From NCBI GenBank assembly GCA_964035545.1, contig OZ037766.1:1228501-1292500 (forward strand): a DNA stretch of 64,000 nt. Direction: 5' to 3'. The notes under the pieces were generated by a model. The model saw only the letters and a list, made by a program, of their open reading frames with translations. It was not told the origin of the DNA and ran no database searches. A program made the translations under genes and the position numbers. The DNA is from Bugula neritina (taxonomy: Eukaryota > Bryozoa > Gymnolaemata > Cheilostomatida > Bugulidae). Numbering within the stretch: position 1 is the stretch's first letter; each line of letters opens with the position of its first letter. This document shows positions 1 to 18,500 of this stretch, one piece after another.

Positions 1-427
1 AGTCAAAGGGTTATAGAGAATGGGTGAGATAGTATATTCTAGTATTCATGTGCAGTTATATCTGTCAAAGCTATCTAACATATATAGCTGGCAAGTGTGT
101 ACTGATGCTATACCCACAATTATTTTTTTATGAAACGTCTAGAATGCAAGAATGAATCCATATAGCATTATAAAAGGTGTTTGTGGCCAACGCAGCTATC
201 ACTGTGCATGCTTGAATTGTTGTAGGCATAGGCTCTATGGCATAATGTTTAAGTGAAACGTTAATAAAATAGGTAGTCTTGACTAACAATCTTGCAAAAT
301 TTTCTATTGATTGGTCAAAAATATATAATATTATGTGTTGAGAACTATTAAGCAAAGAAAATTTTTTTATTTTATTCAAAGAAAAACGTGTATGTTCATA
401 CTAGTTGAGAGTTTTAATGTATTCTAG

Positions 428-3400
428 GTTAGCTGCCACCTCTTTCACCAAGGTTCATACATCTGATGGCTACCAGCTCAGTTATCCTGCCTTTACTTTC
501 CAAGGAGAAAAGGGAAAATACACATTGATTTGCAACTACTCTGTTGATGTGCCAACTACTCCATGTTTGAACTCTAGTTTTATTGTGTCACCTGAGGAAA
601 TCGGTCAGTATATAAACTGTGAATGCTTATAGTTCATAGATTTTAACTGAGAAATAATTGCCCCCACTGGGAATCGAACCCGAGACTTCTGGCTTGCAAG
701 CAAGTGTGCTAACCCATTACACCACGGGGACCACTGGGTAAACTCATCACTACATCTCACCCAGTTCTCTGAACTCCACTGGCCTATCTACTACCCCTTC
801 AGTCTTCAGGCTCCCCTGGCCACTCAACTCCCTCAGAGTACTACTACACTTCACTAAAGGCCAAAATAGCTTGAAAAATGATTGCCCTCTCTGAGAGTCG
901 AACCTGACACCTCTGGCTTGCAAGCAAGTGTGCTAACCATTACACCACGGGGACTACTGGATAAACTCATCAGTACATTAACTAAGCTGAATTCTTAACA
1001 AAATTTAATGAAATTGGTAGCAATAAAAACTTCAATAAAAAAAATTCCCCCGACGACCACCTAAACAATAGTGGCCCGGCCACTCCAAATCACAAAGAAA
1101 ATCAATATTTTGTTAATATCATTTATCTGAACACATAAATCTTGTAATGACTGTAGCCCAGGAAGCAATAACAAATTACTGTCATGGTCTGGATCAAACC
1201 CAGGAGTCTGAGATAACTATTGCCAACAAGACTGTCAAAGTACTTTGTGATTTGGACACACCTAATGGACCTTGGATTACGATTTTGAGACACACGACTG
1301 GAAGCTCTCTTTTTAATGAAAACTATACCACTTTTGAAAGGGGCTTCGGAAATGTGAGCCAAGACCATTTCATTGGTTAGTTTTAGATAAATTTTATATT
1401 TTTATTTAAGTTGTTGCGTAGGAGTATTTTATATTTTCAAAATGTTCAGAATTCATTCAATTTACTTAGCATATACAAGTATTGACATTAGAAAGAAGTC
1501 CTAGTTTGTGTAAATTGATAAGTCGTCCTTTGAATAAATCATAAAAAACGAAGCTATACTTTGATATTATTTTAGTTGTGTTGCATTGTAGAATGTAAGT
1601 TTATAGGGTAAAAAAATTCCTTTGAATAAATCATAGAAAAGAAGCTATACTTTGATGTTATTTTAGTTGTGTTGCATTGTAGAATGTAAGTTTATGGGGT
1701 AAAAAAATTCAGTGACAAAGTGTTTAGGTGCACAATACAATAAGTTTATATAGGCCTACCAAGAAACTAATTCATATCATTTGTCAACTAGATCTAATCA
1801 TCACATTAAAATAATTGTGTTTCAGGTCTAAAGTTTCTACACCTCCTCTCTCATGAACAACAAATTGAACTGAGAGTAACTCTTGGAGATGGAACTCTTT
1901 ATGCTGAATATGGTAATTTCAAAGTGGGTGGTCCTGAAACTCACTACATGATACAAGGTATGACTCATTCCCCTCTCACTTACTGCATGTATGCTAGTAG
2001 ATCATGATTATACATAACTGAGCAGAATTCATAGTAGGCTTGTGTGTGCATGGGTCAAATTGGATGTTTCAATATACATTTTCTGGTTTGTTCTGCTTTT
2101 CAGAATTGTCTGGGTACCAGGGAACAGCTGGTGTTCTTACAGATGAAGTGTCACAGAGGATGCTGGGAATGAAATTCTCTACATACGATAGAGATAATGA
2201 CCAGTGGGCAGATGGAAACTGTGCTAGTATGTGTTGAGAACTCTTTGTAGTATTGAAATCCATATTTTCTAGTTTTGCTAAAATAACTGAAATACTAATA
2301 CTAAAATGATACACATTATCATTTTTAATGTTTTTCATTAGCTGCAATCTTAAAGCATTGAACTATAGCCAATATAGTATATACTGCCATTACTCTAAAT
2401 TATGTAATTTGAATCTCAATCTACTAGCACATATCTAGATTGTTCGCAGTCACCGAAAACTTGTTCTTGTTTTTAAGACATTTCATTGGGTTATAAATCA
2501 ATAGATTGATAACTTTTTCTTGTTGAAGTTAAGCTAACTTACATAAAATATAATTGAAACTTATTATTTCTGTTTTTCTTCTAGACAGTTACAGAGCCAT
2601 GGGCTGGTGGTATGACCAATGTCTTCAAACCTGTCTGACATGTGAACCAATTGTTTACTATCAACAGAGCTTACCGTCTGAGGTCAGCATGAAGGTCAAG
2701 GTCAACAAAGCAGGTTAGAATAAACCATGTTTAAACTTTTGAAGTTTAAACTAAAGTCTATAGAAATTAAGAAGATCAACAATCCAAAACTAACTTATAA
2801 TTTGATTGCCTGTACTGTCTTCAAAAATAATAAATATAAACTAATCTTAAGGGTTTAAACTGTAATTACAAGACCACACACTGAGTGCCAGTACCATATT
2901 ATGATTTATATTATCAGATAATAGACAAGTATCTTAGTTTTTATCTCATAAAAACTTGATGCCCAAAGCTTCATCTTAAACTTAATTTAGCAAATAGTGG
3001 TTACAGTACATGCAGTTCTTAGATCATAGAGCATAAAGTTATTATATGTTCTTTATGCATAGATGCGGCGCAAAAAGGCAACACCGGGTCCCACCATTCA
3101 CAAGTCGTTGACAGCTCTCAAGTAGAACTCAGATGCACTTCAACCAGTATGCACTTCTCTATAAACAGCTCAGTTTTAGTTGGTCTCAGCCCATTGGACT
3201 TACAACCCTTAATGGAAAACTGTCAGGGGTTTACGGCTACCACCCTCAATGGTCAATACGAATACTCTATACCTCTTCTAAATTGTGGAGCGCAAATACA
3301 GGTCAGAAATTTTTGATTTGGTCAAAATAATTGTTTTCAACTTTTGGACATGTATAAAATGAAGATAAAAGTCTTTTTAAAATGGTAAATAAAATGTTTA

Positions 3401-5916
3401 AAATATTTAGCAAAATTTTGCAATAGTATAGGGTTTTTTACACAGTCTACCTACTATGTCCTATGACCAATATTTATATTGTAAATATATCAATTAATAA
3501 ATTATAAATGTTATACAGTATTTAAAATTTCATTTTGTTGTTTGATTGCAAAAGTCATTTTGGGAGTGTAATGAGAAATATTTTTAGAAATTTAGCTTAA
3601 TCATTGGGCACGCTATATAGTATACTTTAAAACTTATTTGTAAACTTCATATAGCTGTGTTAATTAAGACCCTATGCTACGCACATTTCATAGGTGGAAG
3701 GGGACAATTTGATTGTTACCAACTCCCTTGTCTACTCCAGTAACATAAGTTCTGAAGTTAAACACTTCTCTGACATCATCTTGACACAAAGCTGCAGATA
3801 TCCACTTAACAACTACTCAAGTTCTGTAGAATACACTGTGAGACCAGAGAACTACACTTTCACTGCAGAGAATGACGCAGAAGCCTATTTTGATATCCAG
3901 TGAGTCGTTATATCTTTTATAAAATTAGATTTCATGAGTTTTATAATTAAAAGAGTATATAAACTGATAAATTTGGGAGTACTTTTTTTAACTTCTTAAG
4001 CTTTTGTAACTATTTTAAATAAAAATGAAATAATACTATATTTATAATAATATTGAAGACTAGCAACAAAAATAGTTTCCAACGATAAATAAATTCCTAA
4101 AATAAACCACTGTGCTGTGAGTATCGCCATTTAAGGCATTTGAAATTACTAAATATTATTATGTTTTAATATACATATTATATTATTTTTATGACAACAA
4201 ACAAAATAGCTTTTATAATAATTATAGATCATCTATTTTTAGAGCAAAATCAACCATGCACTGTGTGAGCATACTTTCATGGCATTCAAAATGATTCTAC
4301 ATTATGTTTCTTATTATTACAGACTAGATGTGTTCACTGATAAAGAGTTCAGAAACCTGTTGGAAACTGACAGTGCTATCAGTATCCATGAAGGAACCAG
4401 ACTGTTTGGAGAACTGGGAATTTCAACCAGCACCTCAGATCTGAGAGTTTCACCAAAAGACTGCAAGCTGACTCCAACAAGCAATGCTAATGACCCAGCT
4501 GCTCAAATGGTTATCCAGAATGGGTAATACTTGTAGTTTCACATATCATATAATACATACAAAAATACCAATACCTCAGCAGCAAATTTCCTTGTTTTCA
4601 TTTTGATAATAGTAATACCATTACATCATTTTTTACTTTTGGCATACCAGTATATAAGTAGAAAGCTTGAAGTTTAATATATCTGCATTGTATGAAACTA
4701 TTACGTACAGCAGTTACAGTTTCTTCTATATACCACTAGAAAGTAAAGACAATATTTTAATGCATGATATCAAGGCAGAAGATATTAAATTATGTCTTAG
4801 TTGAAGATTTTCAAATCTCTCTAAGTGTACATTATGAAATTTACCCCAAAATTTAAAGCAGTATAGATGGAAGTAAACTAAATAAAGCATTTGTTTACTC
4901 AACATTTGACTCATATAAAGTCAAAGTCAAGTAATAAATTGTGCTTGCCAAAGTTTAATTAAAACTAATATTGGTCATCATTTTATCTATCTATAATGAC
5001 TGATGGCTATATAGAAACACTATTTTAATAATATATTATACAGAAGCAAAAAATGCTGCCTTGTTCACCACAGCACCTTAACATCTGTTCTGGTGGTTTT
5101 AGATGTCGGACTGGATACTTGGCTACGGTACTGTCCAGTAACAAATTTCGTATGCTTTCAACTAGTTTTGTATCTCATACATCAAAGAACAGCTACCTTC
5201 ATTGTTCCGTGAACATCTGTGACCCTGATAATATGTCAAGGTAAATGTAGCTTCTAGCAAGATGAGCTGTAACTAAAGGTGACATTAATTAACATGACTG
5301 ATTCTTAAGTTTTATTGGATTAAGTCTTAAAAAAATTGATTGATTGATTGATTGATAAACTATTTTATCAATCAAAATCAATATAATATTATAATCATGC
5401 CAAGTTCAAGCACTTTGATTTTTAACAGTAACTGTTCTTTTTTCAAATATTTCATGCTATTAGTTTGTTAATGAAGTAACTAATATCTTAAAATCAGTGA
5501 CTGCATTAATCAGCTAAACAATCGGTAAAATGTTATTTTTATGAAATGGTAGAAGAATTTAACGTTTTGTGTTTCACACTAACACACAATTTTCTGTTCC
5601 ACTTTTCTAGTATTATTTTCTCAGAATTTACCAAGAGGAAATTATTTAATAATTGCTAGCAAAGCTCTCGATGATACTAGTTTTATAAAATATAGGCATA
5701 AACTTTATGCTTTGAGATAAGCGTGCATGGTCAATATGCACTTTGCAGTGTTTCTAATGAGTTATCAGTAAAACTCAATAAATATTGCCTACAATTTCGT
5801 TAAACTCCTACAAATAGTTTGTACTATCAACCTACCAACTCTGATGTTTCTCTGCTGTTTGTAGATGTGAGAGAAATTGTCCTCCCCTGTCAGACATTGG
5901 GAATACTCTTGGTTAA
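428..5916 (+). CDS. Fibrinogen-related domain + ZP domain secreted protein (5' end outside window)
   Basis: Ten coding exons: 428-603, 1157-1375, 1826-1957, 2104-2226, 2585-2713, 3063-3301, 3694-3899, 4323-4523, 5103-5240, 5865-5916 (TAA). All have GT-AG borders and matching phases. The first visible exon starts in phase, so the start codon and any signal peptide lie left of the window. Exons 2-5 encode a fibrinogen C-terminal domain: VLCDLDTPNGPW, the calcium-loop motif STYDRDNDQW followed by GNCA, and MGWWYDQC. Exons 6-10 encode a ZP module, from VELRCTSTSM and PLLNCGAQ through LDVFTDKEF and NGCRTGYLATVL to HCSVNICDP, with the late CERNC cysteines. The protein stops 13 codons after the last Cys with no membrane anchor or external hydrophobic patch visible, so it is probably secreted and may polymerise through its ZP part. 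The specific function is unknown; it could serve as a lectin-like immune or extracellular matrix protein. Confidence 0.88.
659..731 (-). repeat. tRNA-derived repeat (SINE-like), copy 1
   Basis: On the minus strand this reads as a 73-bp tRNA-like sequence with acceptor-like ends (GTCCCCG and TGGGGGC), an A box (GTGGTGTAATGGGTTAGC) and a B box (GGTTCGATTCC). The T stem has a mismatch and the anticodon arm does not fold cleanly, so it is unlikely to be a working tRNA. The 5' flank GATGAGTTTACCCAG is shared with the copies at 883 and 57471, which marks a dispersed repeat. It lies in the first visible intron of the fibrinogen/ZP gene. Confidence 0.75.
883..954 (-). repeat. tRNA-derived repeat (SINE-like), copy 2
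   Basis: Same family and orientation as the copy at 659-731, with A box GTGGTGTAATGGTTAGC and B box GGTTCGACTC. The same leader (GATGAGTTTATCCAG) lies on its 5' side. The roughly 150 bp between the copies may be the 3' body of one of them. Both sit in the intron between exons 428-603 and 1157-1375. Confidence 0.75.
1527..1710. repeat. Two-copy tandem duplication, 92-bp unit
   Basis: 1527-1618 and 1619-1710 are near-identical direct copies beginning CCTTTGAATAAATCATA and ending GGTAAAAAAATTC, with only a few differences. They lie in the intron between exons ending at 1375 and starting at 1826. This looks like a recent local duplication. Confidence 0.85.
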
Positions 5917-8616
5917 AGTAGTATACATCTGCAGACGTACTACAGTGAATAATTCTGTTTTGACTTTCATTTTATTCGCTTTCAGTGTTCTTATCAATAA
6001 CGCTTCCAGATCACACTAAAATATTATTTACCTACTAGTATTATGAATTTTTTGATCGTTCATTTATACCTGTGCCAAGTTGGTTTTGTATATCTTACCT
6101 ATAGCTATTCTGGATTATGGATGCCACTCAAACTACAAGTATTATATGTAGAAGTGTTATAGAGTATATTATAGTGCTGTGGTTAAACTTTCTTACTGCT
6201 TAACATTTATAGGTCAAAATTGCTTTTAGTTTTCCTAAATATTATAGTTATTTCATGCATTATAAATATTATATATTGAAATACATATTAATTTGCAAGA
6301 AATGATATTGGATATTATCTATGTATATATAACTTCAAAGTTTAACAATTGACAAATATGTTTTTATGAAGTTAATACTGAAATATTGGTAGTAATTAAT
6401 TAGAAGCAAACACTTTGCTCTTGCCACAACAGAAAATAAACTGTTATGTAATATTAGCAGAACAAGCAGCAGCAGCAGCAGAAATAGTAGTTTACCATAA
6501 GATATAAGCATGATATAAGGCAGTCAATATATTTTGTTCAGATAAATCTTTTTCCGATAACACAGTCAATTTAATTGATTCTTTTTTCAAATATAATAGC
6601 ATTTGAATAGCTCATACAATATAGGGGCTATTTAGATGATATATAATATGATATAAAAATTGCAATATTAGCGTAATATTATCATGGCTCAAATTGCATC
6701 TGAATTTCACTATTTATTTCATATAGTTGGTTTTAATAGAAAGCATGCAATAACATATTTTTTCAGCAAGGGAAAATATTGTTTTTGAAAAAAATAATTC
6801 ACAATCATCCCGTTTCTACAACGAGTCTAGCTGAAGTTCTTGTTTCAACAACAACTTTGTCAATTAGATTACAGACAGAACATATGTGCATGAAGCTTGA
6901 AATTAAAATTTGCTCATGTATTTTATTGTTAAAATTAAAGTTGATAATGGAAACAATGATCAGCTAATAGACAAGCTACATAGTTTGTTGCTTATATGCA
7001 TGAGTTATCTTCTTTCCACTATATTTGTATCGAGTCGCTCATCGGTAATTTATATTTTTATCATGAAGTTTTCATCGAGTTTGTTCTGAGAGGTCAAGGT
7101 ACCTAAGCGTTTCCCGTTTATCATGTTTAAATTACAGCTGCAAGTGCAAGTCCCTAGAGGTAGATTACCAACTCCAAGTGTTGCTGAGTGTATTAATTAA
7201 AATTTAAATTTGTTGATAACTCACTAACCGAGGTTTTAAATTTTTTACCAAATATGCTATTGCTAGCATAAAACAAAAAAGGACTTCCTAACAATTATTA
7301 ATTAATTAATGCAGCATAATTATAATATTAAACCTTGCATATTCTAATAGTAATTCATATTCATATTGATTTTGATATTTCATTAATGATTATTTGCATA
7401 TTGATATTCATATTTATATTCATATTAATATTTACTAAAGTTATTTGTAGCAGACTGAGACTCAGTCTTATGTAGGTAGGTAAAGTCAAAGCCATCTGTA
7501 GTACTAATGGTAATACTAATACTAACAGTAACAGTAATACTAATAGCCTAATACTAATAGTAATAGGCTAGTAATTGAGTGATTTTTCTATTCATATTCA
7601 TATTGTAATTGTTATTTACTAAAATAAAATTATTATTATAAATAATATTAAACTTAAATATTTATATAAATGTTAATTCTAAGTCAAAATTATTCTTAGT
7701 CTTACCATTGACATTATGATAATCATTATCATTATGATGGTGATAATCATCATGATTATCACATAATGATAATAATTATTATTATGGTTATTATAAGTAT
7801 CAGTATCAAACATCACCAAGGACCTTTGTCAGGGCTCGAACCCATGACTTCGTGCTTACTAGGCAAACGCTCTAACCTATAGACCACAGCTGCTCTCTAT
7901 GTACTTTACTATACTCTTGGTTTTACTTTTATTACTGGAAATTTTGTTAAACCTTTTGGTAAAATATTTGATTAGACTTTTAACTAATTTAATTATACCT
8001 GTACAACAATTCTAAGTATCAGTATTACTATTACACTTACTGATCAAGGTTTATATTACTAAAAAGTTAGTCATTTAGTTTTACTGCTAAGAAATTTAAT
8101 ACTGTACTGGTGACAGTAGCAGTCATCACACTTATAGTTTACTGACTAAATCGTTGCATTTTTCAACACTTGCTTCAACATTTATTGGCTGCAAAAACAT
8201 TGCAAACTTTCACACACAAGTTTATGGGCTTTAATAACAATGTGGTATAGACTAAGAAACGGCACTTTTGTTGATATAAATTATTGTTCTAATTAATATC
8301 ATAGGCATAGTTACCTGCAGGCTCAGTATGTCTAAACACTGCATTGTTGTTACATTGAGCTTATGACTATTAGCACATCAACATTATAATTTTAACCATT
8401 GTATATCAATATTAATATTAGTTATTGCCAATAATATTATTAGTTATTGCCAATAGTATTATTAGTTATTGCCAATAGTATTATTAGTTATTGCTGATAG
8501 TATTTTCAATCTTTGGGTTGTCTCAAACTCACCAACCCAGTCACAAAGCACTGATTCATACTATACCAGCGAGAGTTTTACATTACTGTTTGGATTTTGC
8601 AGAACTCTCTTAAACC
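5917..8616. other. Intergenic region, AT-rich, low-complexity and SINE content
   Basis: It follows the stop of the fibrinogen/ZP gene and precedes the MBT-gene start. It contains an AGCAGCAGCAGCAG run near 6465, degenerate TATTCATATTGAT and ACTAATAGTAAT tracts at about 7340-7690, a palindromic ATTATCATTATGAT block at 7700-7790, a SINE-like copy at 7811-7890, and three repeats of TTATTGCCAATAGTATTATTAG near 8420-8490. No coding exon can be supported. Confidence 0.6.
7811..7890 (-). repeat. tRNA-derived SINE-like repeat, second family
   Basis: On the minus strand: A-box-like GGTCTATAGGTTAGAGC, B box GGGTTCGAGCC, then TTGGTGATGTT. The stretch from TCATGGGTT through TTGGTGATGTT is shared with the element at 41086-41275. 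The anticodon region is not a clean tRNA arm. The family differs from the GCCCC-type copies at 659, 883, 46362 and 57471. Confidence 0.65.
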
Positions 8617-15068
<6,452 letters not shown>

Positions 15069-15565
15069 TCAGATGCATATCTCTGACTTTCACTTCTATT
15101 TATTGTAAAATACTTATTGATTGATTTTTGAAAGTATTGAAATGAAAAGGCTGTATTATTTTGCCGCTCACTTTGCTATATATGAGTAGTTTGTGTACAA
15201 TACTTGATTTCATATCCCAGCTGCAAACTGATCTTGTTTTTCTCTACAATTCTGTGATAGTCGCTCTGAGCTGGGAATCCTCTCTTTCAGAATTTTTTGT
15301 TTTTTTTTATTTTTATAATGATGCAATAAAACTTATACAAACACTTCGCATATTTTATAGTAATCAATTCATATGCGTTGTTCTGATTGGATAGTGTCAA
15401 ATGATATGAGTCACATAAAAAGAATGACAAAATATTTAAGGCAAACAAAAAGTAGTAAACAAAAAGGTGTAAAACAAAGATTTAAAAAATGTCCTGTAAA
15501 CCACAAAAATGGCCTCAGAGTAAAATTTCACTAGAATCAACAGTCAAATCTAACAATAAAACTCT
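15069..15565. other. Convergent intergenic region / 3' UTRs
   Basis: It separates the stop codons of the MBT gene (+) and the TRMT9B-like gene (-). It holds an AATAAA at 15325-15330 for the plus gene and T-rich TTTATT stretches near 15305 that could serve the minus gene. No further coding signal is seen. Confidence 0.6.
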
Positions 15566-18500
15566 TCATAGTTTATCTTTAGTGATGGTGGCACACCAAT
15601 AGCCAGAGGTGTAGTAGCATTTGCTCACAACTAAGTTAGATTTACTAGATTTGATTAGATTTTCTAGTTCGCCTCTCTTGAAAACATGATAAAATCTATC
15701 ATCTCGACTACGGGCTGGGTTCGTTGAATGAGAAACGCAATCCCTCTTATGTACACTAACTTTACCATTCAGGACTTTCGAGACGGAAAATAAGCTACTA
15801 GCAGGAAACTCACGGACTCGAAACTCCTTAGGTACCAGAATCATGGAGTCGTAATGATAGTCACTACGAGAGAGGGCGTTGCTATAGATACTGTTTGAAC
15901 ATTTAGTGATTAGGTTGATTGACTTGTCATCCAGTGAATCTGATCGAGTGGAAGACACAGAGTTGATATAATCCTTAGACTCTCCAGTGTCAATGGAATC
16001 ATCGTGACTATTCAACTTAAACAGATTCATGAACAAGTTGAAGGGTCTGACAAATATTCGCTCAAGTTTGTCCAGCACAGAAAGTTGTGATTGATGCGGC
16101 AATGCAAGGAGCTGATCGCCGGAGGTTTTGGTGGTGGGACGGTGGCAGTTACAGTGAGGGTTGTCCTCCCCTACAGAAGGATATCTCGGCACTAGCAGAT
16201 CCTGTCCATTGAACTGAAACAAAGAAATGTAAAATATGATAGGAAATCAGCACGCAGAGTGAGTGAGACTCAACATCATATCTACTCAGTCAATCAAACA
16301 AAGAGAAATGAGGACAGTTTTAACCATCTCTACTTCATGTCTGCACATCTTACACTTCCCTATCTCTTTCAAGATGACAAGAAAAGAGCTGATAAACTGA
16401 AACATTGTACAACTAGCTTACCAGTGGGCAGTAGATTGCATGTAGACACACTTCCCATCTCTTACTGCACTACTATGAGATTAGCATTAAAAACCCTGCT
16501 ATATAGTTTTTGTATATGTGAAAATGTCGTTACATAACTAAGTAAAATCACGTGTGAAAGGATCTTGTTGAATCTGCATGAAGTTAATTCCACTCTCATA
16601 GGATTCACCAGGAAATATCTCATTGATTTTATTTAAATATGATGCAGTAATATATTCATGTTTATGCAAAGCAGAGTTAGGATTACCTTGCGTTTTTGCT
16701 GCTCGTATGCCCAGGTATAAAGCAGTATTGTACCTCCAGGACGCAAGATTCTGCTTAGTTCCAGGAGAGCCTTGACTTGGCGCTCACTGGAAACCAGGTG
16801 ATGCATGACGCCGATAAACAGCACAGCATCAAACTGATTGTCTCGGAAGGGCAGCGCCACGCAGTCAGCCCGGCAGTTCACACCTGTCACCAATCATAAG
16901 CAGCGTGTCAAGTGTGTGACAACTCAAGTAATTCTCAAGTCTTCCAGTTCTGACTTTGGCTACATGTTTAGATCCAAGAAGCTAGTTTACTAAATATTTA
17001 ATTTCTCTTGAAAACATTTACAAAATAATTTTCCCTAAGTGCAGGTGCTGAATAGATAACTACTGCAGTATGTGACACGTGTCACTAATGCAGTATGAGA
17101 CACATGTCACTGCTACAGTATGACACATGTCACTGCTACAATATATAACACATGTCACATACTGTAGTAGTGACACATGTCACTACTACAGTATGTGACA
17201 TGTGTCATATACTGTAGTAGTGACATGTGTCATATACTGTAGTAGTGACATTTGTCACATACTGTAGTTTTGACACTTTATCTCGAAGCCTGTTCAACAC
17301 ATGGGAGTTACCAAAGCACCTGTGATAGAGTGTCACAAACACCAAGTGACAGTGCCCTGATGGTGCCATCTTATACTGAGGTCTCTACTGAAACACCTGT
17401 CAAAGCATGTCAAGCAGACCAATTCATGTTTCATGTAAAAATTATGAAATTAAACAAGCCCTTATGTAAAAAGAGATTACAAGTAAAAATCAATAACTTA
17501 ACACAAAGAGATGGCTAGATCGTTACATGCTACATGCCTGGTGATTTGAGAGCTTACTGTCAACTAGACAGAAATGTCACACCAGCAACTATAGTATGTA
17601 AACAAAGGTTTTCTACCTAACAAGCAGGTGGCCTACATCTAGAGAGAATCTAGTATACTAGGAGCTGTAGTTGAGATTGTAATATGGAATAAAATAGTAG
17701 AAACTAGTTAGGATAATGAGTAAGAGTGACAAGTAGAGTGGAAGAGGGTGTTGTACACACCTGGAACCCTACTTTCTGCTGCTCTAAGTAGGTTAAAGCT
17801 TCGGTCCACTCCAATCACTGATATATTCGGGTTTACGTTCAGGTAATGTCCATTGCCACACCCTACATAAAATTGAATCATATAAGAACTTGGGCTAACA
17901 AGTTAAAAAAGTTATACAATAAGACAGGCAGCAAACACTGACTACTACTATTAACTAATAACTATTAATATTAACTACTACTATTAGCTACTAACTATTA
18001 GTAATAACTACTACTATTAGCTAATAACTATTAGTATCAACTACTACTATTAACTAATAACTATTAGTATAAACTACTACTACTTAGTTTGATAACCAGT
18101 GGTTAACGACTGTATCATCTTTATAAAGAAATGATGAGCTAATAAAGTGCAAGTCTTCTGTGAAAATATAAAGCAGCTATTAGGATCTACTCTTGTATAA
18201 AAAGGTGAGAAAATTCATCCAATAAAATCAGTAGACTAACTCAAGTATAGGAAATGCTGTGTAGAGTTCTAAGGCTATGAATGAAAGTCAATCAGAGTTC
18301 TGTGAAGAATAGTCAGAGCAAAAGTAACAAGGCTAGCATATTTCCTAGAGTAGTTAGTAACAACACACTAATTTAACAGCCTTTAGATGCAAGTTTCCAG
18401 AACTATTACTCGAAGAGTTTTTCTTTAAACAACAAATCTCCTATTAATTTATAATATAAATATATCAGTAGCTTACAAACTTAATTTCTCATTAACCTAT

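Noticed and set aside
5053-5102. Extension of the fibrinogen/ZP exon upstream to 5044 (MLPCSPQHL...)
   Set aside because: The phase does not match the preceding exon, while the acceptor at 5102 gives correct phase and the conserved NGCRTGYL ZP motif.
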